A DNA stretch of 15,364 nucleotides, taken from Ktedonobacter sp. 13_1_20CM_4_53_11. GTDB lineage: Bacteria > Chloroflexota > Ktedonobacteria > Ktedonobacterales > Ktedonobacteraceae. The position numbers were made by a program, and so were the translations under genes. The stretch is taken from positions 1 through 15,364 of the forward strand of contig MNIY01000210.1 in NCBI GenBank assembly GCA_001919995.1, read 5' to 3'. Positions 8,057 to 14,374 of this stretch are shown piece by piece; position 1 is the first letter of the stretch, and each line of letters begins with the position of its first letter. The notes under the pieces are model-generated. The model saw only the letters and a list, made by a program, of their open reading frames with translations, searched no databases and had not been told where the DNA came from.

Positions 8057-8434
8057 CAATCTCCTGATTTCGCGCGCGTCTCGATTGAGGAAGCGCCTTG
8101 CCTTGCCAATCGAACGGGTAGCCGACAAACACAACCCCGCCGAAAATGAATTACCGTTCACCATGGGCTATAGCGGAAAACGATCTCGCTTCAGTCCGGG
8201 CTTGGAAACTCTGGTCACAAGAGCAACGCCGTACTTGAAGCAAGAGTCGAAGTCCCCGCCCGGATGGATTTCCGAGATGTGCTGCGCACTGCCCTATGCT
8301 CCCGACCGAGCACGGTCACTGGACGGCGCGTACGCCAATCGTGTCCGTAAGGACTATCGTCGTGCGACGGATATCGCCATCGCGGCGATTCTCCGACGTG
8401 CCCCTATGCACTCATGCACGACCTCGCAGGGCGG
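8057..8434. other. Non-coding gap between convergent SecA-like gene and L,D-transpeptidase fragment
   Basis: An open frame of 117 codons on the plus strand (8085-8438) has no ribosome binding site, no recognisable motif and basic, arginine-rich, shadow-like composition. On the minus strand a short protein-like stretch (HPGGDFDSCFKYGVALVTR) occurs around 8190-8280 without a start. I see no terminator with a T-run and no RNA gene. Confidence 0.4.
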
Positions 8435-8905
8435 CTAGCTGCTAGACGGGGGAAAGGCGTAGGCGCCATCAGCACGGGTCTTGACGCGCGGGAGGCGATG
8501 GTTTTTTTCGAAGAGATCGTAGCCTTCTTTGAGATTGCCCCAGAAAGCGATCAACGCGGACTGGCCGGGGTGCGTTGTTGCCAATGCTTTCAAGCCGGCG
8601 TCCGTCAGCCTGGCAGGGAAAATTTGGATCGGCAAATGTCGCTGTCCGAGGTTGCGTACTTGGACAGCAAGCCAATAAACCTCTTTGATCCCATCATCCG
8701 TTATGGGAATGCATCCGATCGACGCGCAGCTGCCGTGAAGAAAGATGTCGCCACCCGGATTTTTACGCGAACCGAGGATGCGGTCAGAAGCGTTCGGATA
8801 ATTGATGTGAAGGCTCAGGAAGAAATTGCTCTGCGGGTTGAACCAATCCAATTCGTAAAAGCCCTCCGGCACTTGTTCGTCCCCGAAGCGGCGCTTGGGT
8901 CCCGT
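8435..8905 (-). pseudogene. C-terminal part of a YafK-type L,D-transpeptidase (YkuD fold), 5' end missing
   Basis: The minus-strand translation reads TGPKRRFGDEQVPEGFYELD, then LSLHINYPNASDRILG, then the catalytic signature HGSCASIGCIPITDDGIKE. It ends with GNLKEGYDLFEKNHRLPRVK before the stop. The HG...S.GC motif carries the catalytic Cys of L,D-transpeptidases, periplasmic enzymes that cross-link or modify peptidoglycan. Native proteins have a signal peptide and roughly 100 more residues before GPK..GD...PEG. Here the homology starts abruptly at about 8900, directly after a 17-codon rtcA start in another frame, and an in-frame TGA lies about 30 bases further upstream. The C-terminus looks natural. 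Without an export signal it should be non-functional. Confidence 0.7.
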
Positions 8906-8952
8906 AACATCTGTCCGCCGCCTTCACCCAGTGAGCCATCAATCCGAATCAT
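8902..8952 (-). pseudogene. rtcA: First 17 codons of RNA 3'-terminal phosphate cyclase
   Basis: ATG at 8952-8950, preceded by gaggag, opens MIRIDGSLGEGGGQMLR, the well-known RtcA N-terminus (M-I-x-x-DGS-x-GEGGGQ-x-LR). At codon 18 homology ends abruptly and the same frame runs into L,D-transpeptidase DNA read out of frame, stopping after about 45 codons. RtcA (about 340 residues) cyclises RNA 3'-phosphates. Here over 90% of it is absent. Its position 52 bases after the end of the rtcB fragment preserves the usual rtcB-rtcA order, so a real rtcBA operon was once present. Confidence 0.7.
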
Positions 8953-9004
8953 GCACCCACTCCTCTAGAGTGATGCTCGTCTGAAACATCTCCTTGCTTT
9001 CCGA

Positions 9005-9415
9005 CTATCCTTTCACCCACATAACCTGTCGTAACGTGTGGATGATCTCAACCAGATCAGACTGAGCGGCCATAACGGATTCAATCGGTTTATACGCTGC
9101 TGGCGTCTCATCAATTACGTCGGTGTCTTTCCGGCACTCCACGCCAGCCGTCATGCGCACGTGGTCCTCGACAGAGAAGCGACGCTTGGCTTCTCCAGGA
9201 GACATGGCGCGACCCGCCCCGTGGCTGCAGCGCATGAAGCTTTCCATGTTGCCCTTGCCACGGACGATGTAGGAACGAGTTCCCAAACTTCCAGGAATGA
9301 TACCCATATCGCCTTCGCGGGCTCGGACTGCGCCTTTGCGTGTAACGAGAATGTCCTGGCCGTAGTGCCGTTCGCGGGCCACATAATTGTGGCGGCAGTT
9401 GATGGCCGGCAACTC
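9005..9415 (-). pseudogene. rtcB: C-terminal third of RNA-splicing ligase RtcB
   Basis: The translation begins LPAINCRHNYVARERHYGQD, then RKGAVRAREGDMGIIPGS, SHGAGRAMSPGEAKRRFSV, GVECRKDTDVIDE and AAQSDLVEIIHTLRQV, ending WVKG. These are the conserved C-terminal motifs of RtcB, the GTP-dependent ligase of RNA 3'-phosphate (or 2',3'-cyclic phosphate) and 5'-OH ends. The histidine of SHGAGR is the guanylated residue. Only about 135 of ~400-480 residues remain. An in-frame TGA sits two codons before LPAINC (9416-9418), and only about 75 bases separate that break from the receptor gene's stop. The usual NCHHNY motif reads NCRHNY, a further sign of relaxed constraint. It is almost certainly inactive. 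Confidence 0.85.
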
Positions 9416-9429
9416 TCATGACCCGCAGC

Positions 9430-9447
9430 GGAGAGACCAGGCTCTCC
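9430..9447 (-). terminator. Short hairpin just downstream of the receptor gene
   Basis: ggagag and ctctcc form a 6-bp perfect stem with a 6-base loop, 48 bases past the receptor's stop codon. No T-run follows on the minus strand, so intrinsic termination is possible but unproven. Confidence 0.3.
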
Positions 9448-9494
9448 CGGCATATTCGCCCCTTGCAGATTGTGCGAAAAAGCGCCGCCGCGCC

Positions 9495-9685
9495 TCAAAA
9501 GTCCAGATGCAAGCCGAGCCGAACGACACGCCCGGAAACCACCGTGCTGGTGATAACCCCAAACGATTTGGCTGCCGCCAGGCTATTTCCGGGAGCATCG
9601 AAGACCGTGTGGTTCAATAAGTTGTTGATGTCGCCGCGAAGCTCGAGACGGAAACGCTCTCCGTGGGGAACGGCCGCCGGTAAGG
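9495..9685 (-). pseudogene. Detached C-terminal tail of the Oar-like receptor, in a different frame
   Basis: This frame reads HGERFRLELRGDINNLLNHT, then VFDAPGN, and ends VVRLGLHLDF with TGA at 9497-9495. A conserved R(L)xLRxDxxNLxNHT segment and a final aromatic residue are the normal last beta-strands of Oar-like receptors. The main frame overlaps this DNA as arginine-rich nonsense (RSPRRAFPSRASRRHQQ). The last coherent main-frame residues are DRPNQIGDPNLTG. About 40-60 residues usually lie between these two motifs, so a deletion plus a frameshift near 9675-9685 is inferred. Loss of the terminal strand should impair outer-membrane assembly. Confidence 0.65.
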
Positions 9686-12534
9686 TTAGGATCGCCAATC
9701 TGGTTGGGCCTGTCGTTTCCCACACCGGTCAAAGAGGCATCCCTCCCGGTAAAGACAGTGAAGGGATTTCCCGACTGAAACGTGTGATAGCTGGCGACCT
9801 GCCAACCGCCGACCGCCTGGCGGAGGAAGCGCGGAACAGCGGAGATTTTAGGAATTTCGTAGATGTAGGTGATGACTGCCACGTGGGTCCGGTCATAATC
9901 TCCAAGGCCCCGGTCGGCGGCGGGACTGTAGGGATTTTGCTGCACGCAACTGCCGATCACCTCGGTGGAGCATTGATCAATGGCCTTCGACCAGGTGTAG
10001 TGCCCGTGGAACTGCAAACCGTGCGAGAAACGCTTGCTGAGTTGCGCCTGAAAAGCGTTATAAGAAGTGTTCAAGTTTGAGGAGTAGCCAATCATGGAGC
10101 CATAGCGAGGAGCGTAGATACGGCGGGCGTCGGTGTTCTTGGTGGTGGCGCCGGGCGCGTACACTGCCGGGTTGACCTGGTAGCCGTTATATCCATGCCG
10201 GGAAAGATTCCCCACATAGCTCGCCTGAAGAGCTAAAGTCCCAGTGATCTGCCTCTCGATGGTGAGACTAAAGTTCTGGTCGTACATCGGCTGGAAGGGA
10301 CCAACTAGATCATCGGCCAATCTGAGGGGCGTCTTGAATTTTGCCGCGCCGGGATTGACCACATAAGGGAATGGATTCGTCGTGTTTTGATAAGGATTGG
10401 AAAGAGGGCCGGGATTGTTAACCGTAAGGGACAGCGTGAAGGGCTGCTGTCCGGACATCATCGGCTCGGCGACGAGCGGATCGTAGGAAATCCCATAGCC
10501 GCCCCGCAGCGAGGTCCGGCCATTGCCGAAGATGTCCCAGGCAAAGCCCACGCGCGGACCCAGGTTCTTCCATGCGGTATGGTAGGTGTACTGGGGATCG
10601 GATTGGAAAACCATGCCGAGGGGAGCGGTTAGAAAGGTTGCCGACTGAACGCCAGGAATGTACATGGCGTCTTGTCCGTGATTCTCGCGCCACGCCGTGT
10701 AGATTTCCCAACGCAGGCCCAGGGTCAAGGTCAAGCGGCTGGAGGTCTTCCAGGTGTCCTGGCCATAGAAGGCCGGGATGTAATAATGACCCGAAGTCAT
10801 AGTGGCGGAACTTTGGTCGAAGCTTACGGGGGTTCCCAAGAGGAAATCGGCTACGCTGTTTCCGGTAATGCTGCCATCAAACGTAAACGTCCCGGCCGAG
10901 TCCGAGCTATTCGGATGGCTGAAACTGATGCGTTCCCCCAAGGTCCCCCACTTGAATTCATGGGAGCCATGCATCCAGTCCCAGTCCTGGGCCAAGCCAT
11001 AATCCACACCGGCGCGTTGATCGATGGTGGGCGCCGTGGCACTGAAGCGTCCATTCACGGTGATGGTGGGGAGGCGGTGGGTCGCATATTGGTCCTGAAA
11101 ATTGGTTGCTCCCAGATCAGCAAGGCTGGTCTGCACGGAGTCGCCCTCATCGTAGACCCACTTGGTAAAGGAGGCGCGGGAGGTCGAAATGAGCGAGGGG
11201 TTCCAGGTGCGGACATAGTTCGCCGTAGCGGTTTTGGGATCTTGACTGTTCGGCGCGGGCGAATAATCGGGAATACTCTGTGCCGGGCTGGCGGGAAACG
11301 GACTGATTCCGCGCCGGTAATCCCAGAACCAGCGGAAACTCAGTCGGTCTTTTTGAGTGGCGGTGAAGTCAAATTTACCGACGAAGCCATCGCCGGTTAT
11401 GGGATTTGGCCCGGCAAAGGAAAGGGCGCCCGAGGCAAGGTTGGGCCTGGGAATCATGCTGAGGATCTTGACAGCAACCGGGTCAAAGCGGCTGGTGCTA
11501 ATCTGTCCGCCAGGGAACGGCTGGCCGGTCAGCGGATCGACGGGTGCGGGAGTGGACGCGCTGAAGTCTCCTATACGCTCTGCTGTTGTCGGCGGGAACG
11601 GCGTGGACGTCTGAGTCGTTTGATGGATACGGAGTCCCTGGTATTCGACGAAAAAGAAAAAGCGGTTCTTGAGGATTGGCCCGCCGAGGGTGGCGCCGAA
11701 GTCATGCGATCTCAGCAGCGGCTTCGTCACGCTGAAATACGACAACGAATCGAAGGCGTCGTTGCGGATGAATTCCCAGGCGGAACCGTGCAGCTGGTTG
11801 CCGCCGGACTTGGTTACGGCCGCGAAGACTGCGGTGCCCCGCCCATACTCGGCGGACACGCCGGAAGTGACAACCTGAACCTCCTCAATTGCGTCCGGGG
11901 CGGGCAACTCAATTCCCTGGCCGCGATGGGCAAAATACATGCTAGCCGCATCGAGCTGAACGTTTGTGGAGTAGGAGCGGTTGCCCTCGATGTTCACGCG
12001 TTGCTGGTTGCGATTGACGTTGTTGCCAGCACTCACATGTTCCACCCCCGGGGTGTAGTTGATGGTCTCGATGATGTTGCGGGCGTTGATGGGCATTTCC
12101 TTGATCAACTTAGCATCCACCCCGTTGCCGAGTGTGCTTGAGCGGGTATCCACTTGAGGCACGCCGGCCGAAACGACGATTTTATCCGTGGTGGCACCGA
12201 TCTGGAGGGTTGCATCGACGCGGGAATCTTGAAAGGCCGCCACGGTTATGGGAGTGCGGATGAGTTGTTTGAAACCGCTAGACGAAGCTGTCAGGGAATA
12301 CTCACCCGGAGGCAATTCGCGGACGACATAATTGCCGGACACATCTGTTTTGATATTGAAGGTCTGTCCGGTTGCGAGGTTGGTTACAGTCACCGATGCC
12401 CCGGCGATGGACGCCCCAGTTGGATCGAGAACGGTGCCAAAAATCTGGCCAACCGGTATCTGAGCCATCAAGCCGAGCGCGGAAAGGAAAACTGCGGTTA
12501 CAAGAACTGCAAAACAAAAACGAATGTTCCTCAT
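9583..12534 (-). CDS. Oar-like TonB-dependent outer-membrane receptor, 3' end frameshifted
   Basis: This is a 983-residue frame. Residues 1-25 are a signal peptide (RFCFAVLVTAVFLSALGLMAQ). Residues ~27-115 are a carboxypeptidase-regulatory-like domain (GTVLDPTGASIAGASVTVTN, then YVVRELPPGEYSLTA). A plug domain covers ~120-240 (INARNIIETINYTPGV, IEEVQVVTSGVSAEYGRGT, VTKSGGNQLHGS). The rest is a beta-barrel with typical strands (FKWGTLGERISF, LTLTLGLRWEIY, HGHYTWSKAIDQC, THVAVITYIYEIP). Such proteins sit in the outer membrane of Acidobacteriota and Myxococcota and take up or bind oligosaccharides, peptides or other polymers; the ligand is unknown here. The start at 12534 is supported by tgaggt just upstream. 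The last ~30 residues are out-of-frame nonsense and the true C-terminus lies in another frame. A 25-codon leader ORF precedes it in the same frame. Confidence 0.85.
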   Translation of the reverse strand: MRNIRFCFAVLVTAVFLSALGLMAQIPVGQIFGTVLDPTGASIAGASVTVTNLATGQTFNIKTDVSGNYVVRELPPGEYSLTASSSGFKQLIRTPITVAAFQDSRVDATLQIGATTDKIVVSAGVPQVDTRSSTLGNGVDAKLIKEMPINARNIIETINYTPGVEHVSAGNNVNRNQQRVNIEGNRSYSTNVQLDAASMYFAHRGQGIELPAPDAIEEVQVVTSGVSAEYGRGTAVFAAVTKSGGNQLHGSAWEFIRNDAFDSLSYFSVTKPLLRSHDFGATLGGPILKNRFFFFVEYQGLRIHQTTQTSTPFPPTTAERIGDFSASTPAPVDPLTGQPFPGGQISTSRFDPVAVKILSMIPRPNLASGALSFAGPNPITGDGFVGKFDFTATQKDRLSFRWFWDYRRGISPFPASPAQSIPDYSPAPNSQDPKTATANYVRTWNPSLISTSRASFTKWVYDEGDSVQTSLADLGATNFQDQYATHRLPTITVNGRFSATAPTIDQRAGVDYGLAQDWDWMHGSHEFKWGTLGERISFSHPNSSDSAGTFTFDGSITGNSVADFLLGTPVSFDQSSATMTSGHYYIPAFYGQDTWKTSSRLTLTLGLRWEIYTAWRENHGQDAMYIPGVQSATFLTAPLGMVFQSDPQYTYHTAWKNLGPRVGFAWDIFGNGRTSLRGGYGISYDPLVAEPMMSGQQPFTLSLTVNNPGPLSNPYQNTTNPFPYVVNPGAAKFKTPLRLADDLVGPFQPMYDQNFSLTIERQITGTLALQASYVGNLSRHGYNGYQVNPAVYAPGATTKNTDARRIYAPRYGSMIGYSSNLNTSYNAFQAQLSKRFSHGLQFHGHYTWSKAIDQCSTEVIGSCVQQNPYSPAADRGLGDYDRTHVAVITYIYEIPKISAVPRFLRQAVGGWQVASYHTFQSGNPFTVFTGRDASLTGVGNDRPNQIGDPNLTGGRSPRRAFPSRASRRHQQLIEPHGLRCSRK

Positions 12535-12540
12535 ATGACC

Positions 12541-12618
12541 TCACCCCTTTGTTGCCGCGCTGATCGTCGTGATCAAACGGCAATGGATTCTTACAATCGT
12601 TGCTTTTTGTTTTTCCAT
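12541..12618 (-). CDS. 25-residue leader ORF upstream of the receptor
   Basis: ATG at 12618-12616 opens MEKQKATIVRIHCRLITTIS and ends AATKG with TGA at 12543-12541. It has the strongest Shine-Dalgarno in the region (AGGAGG at 12635-12630, 11-base spacing). Its stop lies 6 bases before the receptor's ATG, in the same frame, and the TGA overlaps the receptor's tgaggt ribosome binding site. That layout suggests translational coupling. The peptide has no run of a single amino acid that would point to classic attenuation. Alternatively, it is the relic of an N-terminal extension. Confidence 0.4.
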   Translation of the reverse strand: MEKQKATIVRIHCRLITTISAATKG

Positions 12619-12629
12619 TGTGGATACTT

Positions 12630-12635
12630 CCTCCT
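12630..12635 (-). promoter_or_regulatory. Shine-Dalgarno AGGAGG of the leader ORF
   Basis: A perfect AGGAGG on the minus strand. It lies between two divergent ATGs (12618 minus, 12661 plus), so the receptor's promoter must lie further right, inside or beyond the plus-strand zinc-ribbon ORF. Confidence 0.6.
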
Positions 12636-12660
12636 GACCCAAAACGGAAACACGAACGAG

Positions 12661-12882
12661 ATGGACATGGTTCCGAGAGTCCGATGTGCCCGCGATGGGG
12701 CGCCTATGTATCTTGCGGAAATCAATCCAGAAAAGAGAGGCTTGCGCTTGTGGACATGCCCGCAATGCGGCGCGAGACATACGAATGAGGAAGGCCTGGT
12801 AGGTCTGGCGTCGGAGGGAATTCAGGATCTCGACGGAAAAAGCGCGGCGCAGTCCAAATCCAGAGGTATCCCTCACATGTAA
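12661..12882 (+). CDS. Small zinc-ribbon-like hypothetical protein (73 aa)
   Basis: The start is ATG 12661 or ATG 12667, six bases further on. The protein reads MDMVPRVRCARDGAPMYLAE, then RLWTCPQCGARHTNEEGL, then a polar tail ending SRGIPHM. The CPQCGARH knuckle, with CARDG as a partial first knuckle, suggests a small metal-binding or structural zinc ribbon. There is only one Cys in the first knuckle, so a complete four-ligand site is not obvious (H or D might contribute). It is convergent with the PilZ gene, 41 bases away, and divergent from the receptor's leader. Family and function are not recognised. Confidence 0.5.
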   Translation: MDMVPRVRCARDGAPMYLAEINPEKRGLRLWTCPQCGARHTNEEGLVGLASEGIQDLDGKSAAQSKSRGIPHM

Positions 12883-12923
12883 TCTTTTGGACTGACTCTC
12901 GCGACGAGCTAATGGGGCCTGGC

Positions 12924-13205
12924 TCACTGTCTTGGTGGAGCTAAAAGTTCCAAACCAACAGTAAACTTGTTGTTTCCCATGCGCTGACAATAAACAACGC
13001 GGGCCACGGTACGTAAGCCAGACCCCGGAGGGCGAAGCAGCACGCTGTCGCCTGGCTGCCCTACGTGTTCCGTGGCTATCCGCATCCCGCGAGCGCTCAC
13101 GTTCTGGGCAATCGCTGCCTCTTTCAGCGAAGCATCTGGAAGAGCAAGTTCTACCACCGCTTGTTTCCGGATTCGCTTGTCGGACCGGCCAGTCGGCACG
13201 GCCAT
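12924..13205 (-). CDS. PilZ-domain protein (93 aa), putative c-di-GMP binder
   Basis: A single-domain protein with both c-di-GMP-binding signatures: R7-S-D-K-R11 (RxxxR) and N35-V-S-A-R-G40 ([D/N]xSxxG). Strands follow as MRIATEH, GDSVLLRPP, RTVARVVYCQR and KFTVGLELL. About 24 residues separate the two motifs. ATG at 13205 has ggag about 11 bases upstream. PilZ proteins pass cyclic-di-GMP levels on to motility, exopolysaccharide or pilus machinery. Short ones of this type are numerous in Acidobacteriota and often solitary. The target is unknown. It lies upstream of the receptor on the same strand, but a 300-base gap with the zinc-ribbon ORF in between argues against a simple operon. Confidence 0.75.
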   Translation of the reverse strand: MAVPTGRSDKRIRKQAVVELALPDASLKEAAIAQNVSARGMRIATEHVGQPGDSVLLRPPGSGLRTVARVVYCQRMGNNKFTVGLELLAPPRQ

Positions 13206-13344
13206 ATAATGCTAGCTCCGTTGGCATTGCCTCCATTTGGATGCTGGCTGGACTGCTGAGAGCTGGTACAAATTTTGTTTCTCACTTTATCACACCGGGA
13301 ATCGCTTTCTCAATTCCATTCTCAAAACCAATCTGATCACGATC

Positions 13345-13762
13345 GTGGGGTCCCCCGATGAGTTGGAAAAACCCCAGACAGAGGGCAGAGTTCGCACGCA
13401 CAAAGCCAGCAAAAAAGAACTAAACGAGTTGTGGGCGCTCATCGCTCGCGATCTTGAGGATGCGGCGATCCAGGATCTGACGATCGTCGGTTCGCCACCA
13501 CAACGTCGCGTTGCAGACGGCAAAAATGTCCAAGGCGTGCACCGGCTATCCGCTCGCAAGCACACCGGGTCATCACCGGCTCACGTTTGAGGCGGCCCGG
13601 CTCGCGCTTGGAGCTTCTGCCGCCGGGCCCCTGGACTTCTTTGAAGCGTGCCGGCGCAAGCGCAATGTGATCGACTACGATCGCGCCTCCGTCGCAACTC
13701 ATACAGAGGCCGGAGAGATTTTCGCGGAAGCGAATGATTTCTTCGAGCTGGTCGAGCACTGA
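13345..13762 (+). pseudogene. HEPN-domain protein, multiply frameshifted
   Basis: Three frames together give one protein: LEKPQTEGRVRTHKASKKEL plus LWALIARDLEDAAIQDL, then SDDRRFATT, then NVALQTAKM..ACTGYPLAST, HHRLTFEAARLALGASAAG and FFEACRRKRNVIDYDRASVA, ending NDFFELVEH. The helix CRRKRNVIDYD is the RxxxRN-type end of HEPN domains of the MNT-HEPN toxin-antitoxin class, where HEPN is the toxin side. The break at 13500 is cured by one base (gcc acc [t]ac aac); another lies at 13476-13479. An ATG at 13358 would give MSLEKP with one extra T, hinting at a third. The start is therefore uncertain (GTG 13345, TTG 13363 or ATG 13358). I see no nucleotidyltransferase partner upstream. Confidence 0.6.
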
Positions 13763-13890
13763 ATTGCTGCAATCATCCTAAATTGAATCCGTGACCTACA
13801 GAAGACTCCACCTCTGTACACACATTAGTTTTTAGTTTTGGCGTTTACAAGACCGCGGGGACTGCCAAGTACGGGGAAGTCGTACAAGAC

Positions 13891-13939
13891 CTACTTTTTG
13901 TGGGTTGGGTTGTGGGTTGAAAATAACCACGGGAAGTAG
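13891..13939. repeat. Imperfect inverted repeat at the 3' end of the parE-like gene
   Basis: CTACTT-ttt-GTGG (13891-13903) pairs with CCAC-ggg-AAGTAG (13927-13939): 10 paired bases around a 3x3 internal loop, with a 23-base apical loop holding a tgtgggttg-type direct repeat. It lies 3 bases beyond the parE-like stop on the minus strand. A transcript-end structure is likely, though there is no T-run. Confidence 0.4.
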
Positions 13940-13942
13940 CAA

Positions 13943-14251
13943 TCACTTGCGTTTCTTTGCCGCTCTAAGAGCGCGCCTTTGATCCCGAGCACCGTGAAAA
14001 ATGTGGAGGATATCTGTGGCGCCGCGCGTATGGCGATAGTAGATTAAGTATTTTCCTGCAGGGAAACACTTCACACCGCGAGCGATGTTGCCTGCAGGCT
14101 TGTCCGCATTGGGATGTTCTCCGAGCAGCCAGAAACGCTCTGTGATGCTATCAATTATTCGGTCTGCCGCCTCCAGGCTTGCTCGATTGGCCCCATAGAG
14201 GAAGATCTCATCAAGATCCTGCTCCGCCTCCTGTGAGACACGGTAGCGCAT
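13943..14251 (-). CDS. parE: ParE/RelE-superfamily toxin (102 aa)
   Basis: The protein opens MRYRVSQEAEQDLDEIFLYG, continues with ADRIIDSITERFWLLGEHPN and the core strands VKCFPAGKYLIYYRHT and DILHIFHGARDQRRAL, and ends KKRK. This matches the ParE type: an N-terminal helical hairpin, then a beta-sheet with YxIxYR and HxxRD. ParE toxins poison DNA gyrase and related RelE folds cleave mRNA; ParE is favoured by the length and by LEHP-like and YLIYYR motifs. The length is normal for a complete gene. The start codon directly abuts the stop of the antitoxin remnant (TAA-ATG, zero spacing). With the antitoxin's DNA-binding half missing, the toxin should be unregulated, silent or inactivated. Confidence 0.8.
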   Translation of the reverse strand: MRYRVSQEAEQDLDEIFLYGANRASLEAADRIIDSITERFWLLGEHPNADKPAGNIARGVKCFPAGKYLIYYRHTRGATDILHIFHGARDQRRALRAAKKRK

Positions 14252-14374
14252 TTACTTGCCAGGGGCTTGGAGCTGCCGCCCTCTTGCCTTCACCCCATCT
14301 GCAAGCTTCTTTAGTCCTTCGCGCCCTTGATATTCGAGGAATTTACCTGCCTCGACGTCGTCGATGCTGGATCG
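14252..14374 (-). pseudogene. C-terminal remnant of the cognate antitoxin (ParD-like)
   Basis: In frame with the TAA at 14254-14252 the translation reads SSIDDVEAGKFLEYQGREGL followed by KKLADGVKARGRQLQAPGK. SSIxDVEAGKF resembles the end of the ribbon-helix-helix part of ParD-type antitoxins, and the rest would be the toxin-binding tail. Protein-like sequence stops at about 14370, exactly where transposase homology begins on the other strand. The N-terminal DNA-binding part and the promoter are gone from this window. The antitoxin subfamily is uncertain. Confidence 0.6.

Noticed and set aside
8085..8438. 117-codon open frame after the SecA-like gene
   Set aside because: It has no ribosome binding site, no motif and basic random-like composition.
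8414..8968. 184-codon plus-strand frame
   Set aside because: It is antisense to the L,D-transpeptidase and rtcA fragments, whose motifs are unmistakable on the minus strand.
9418..10080. 220-codon plus-strand frame
   Set aside because: It is antisense to the receptor C-terminus; no domain seen.
10672..12141. 489-codon open frame on the plus strand
   Set aside because: It lies wholly antisense to the well-supported Oar-like receptor, has no recognisable motif, and is a typical shadow of a GC-rich gene.
12154..12660. Long upstream extension of the zinc-ribbon frame
   Set aside because: The first ~170 codons are antisense to the receptor's signal peptide and leader. The protein-like part starts at the ATG at 12661.
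12541..13236. 231-codon open frame on the minus strand ending just before the receptor
   Set aside because: It overlaps the PilZ gene in another frame and has arginine/serine-rich shadow composition. Only its last 25 codons, with their own Shine-Dalgarno, are kept as a leader ORF.
13899..13920. Short tgtgggttg direct repeat, considered as a CRISPR or attachment-site signal
   Set aside because: There are only two copies of 9 bases a few bases apart, no spacers, and no tRNA end or integrase nearby.
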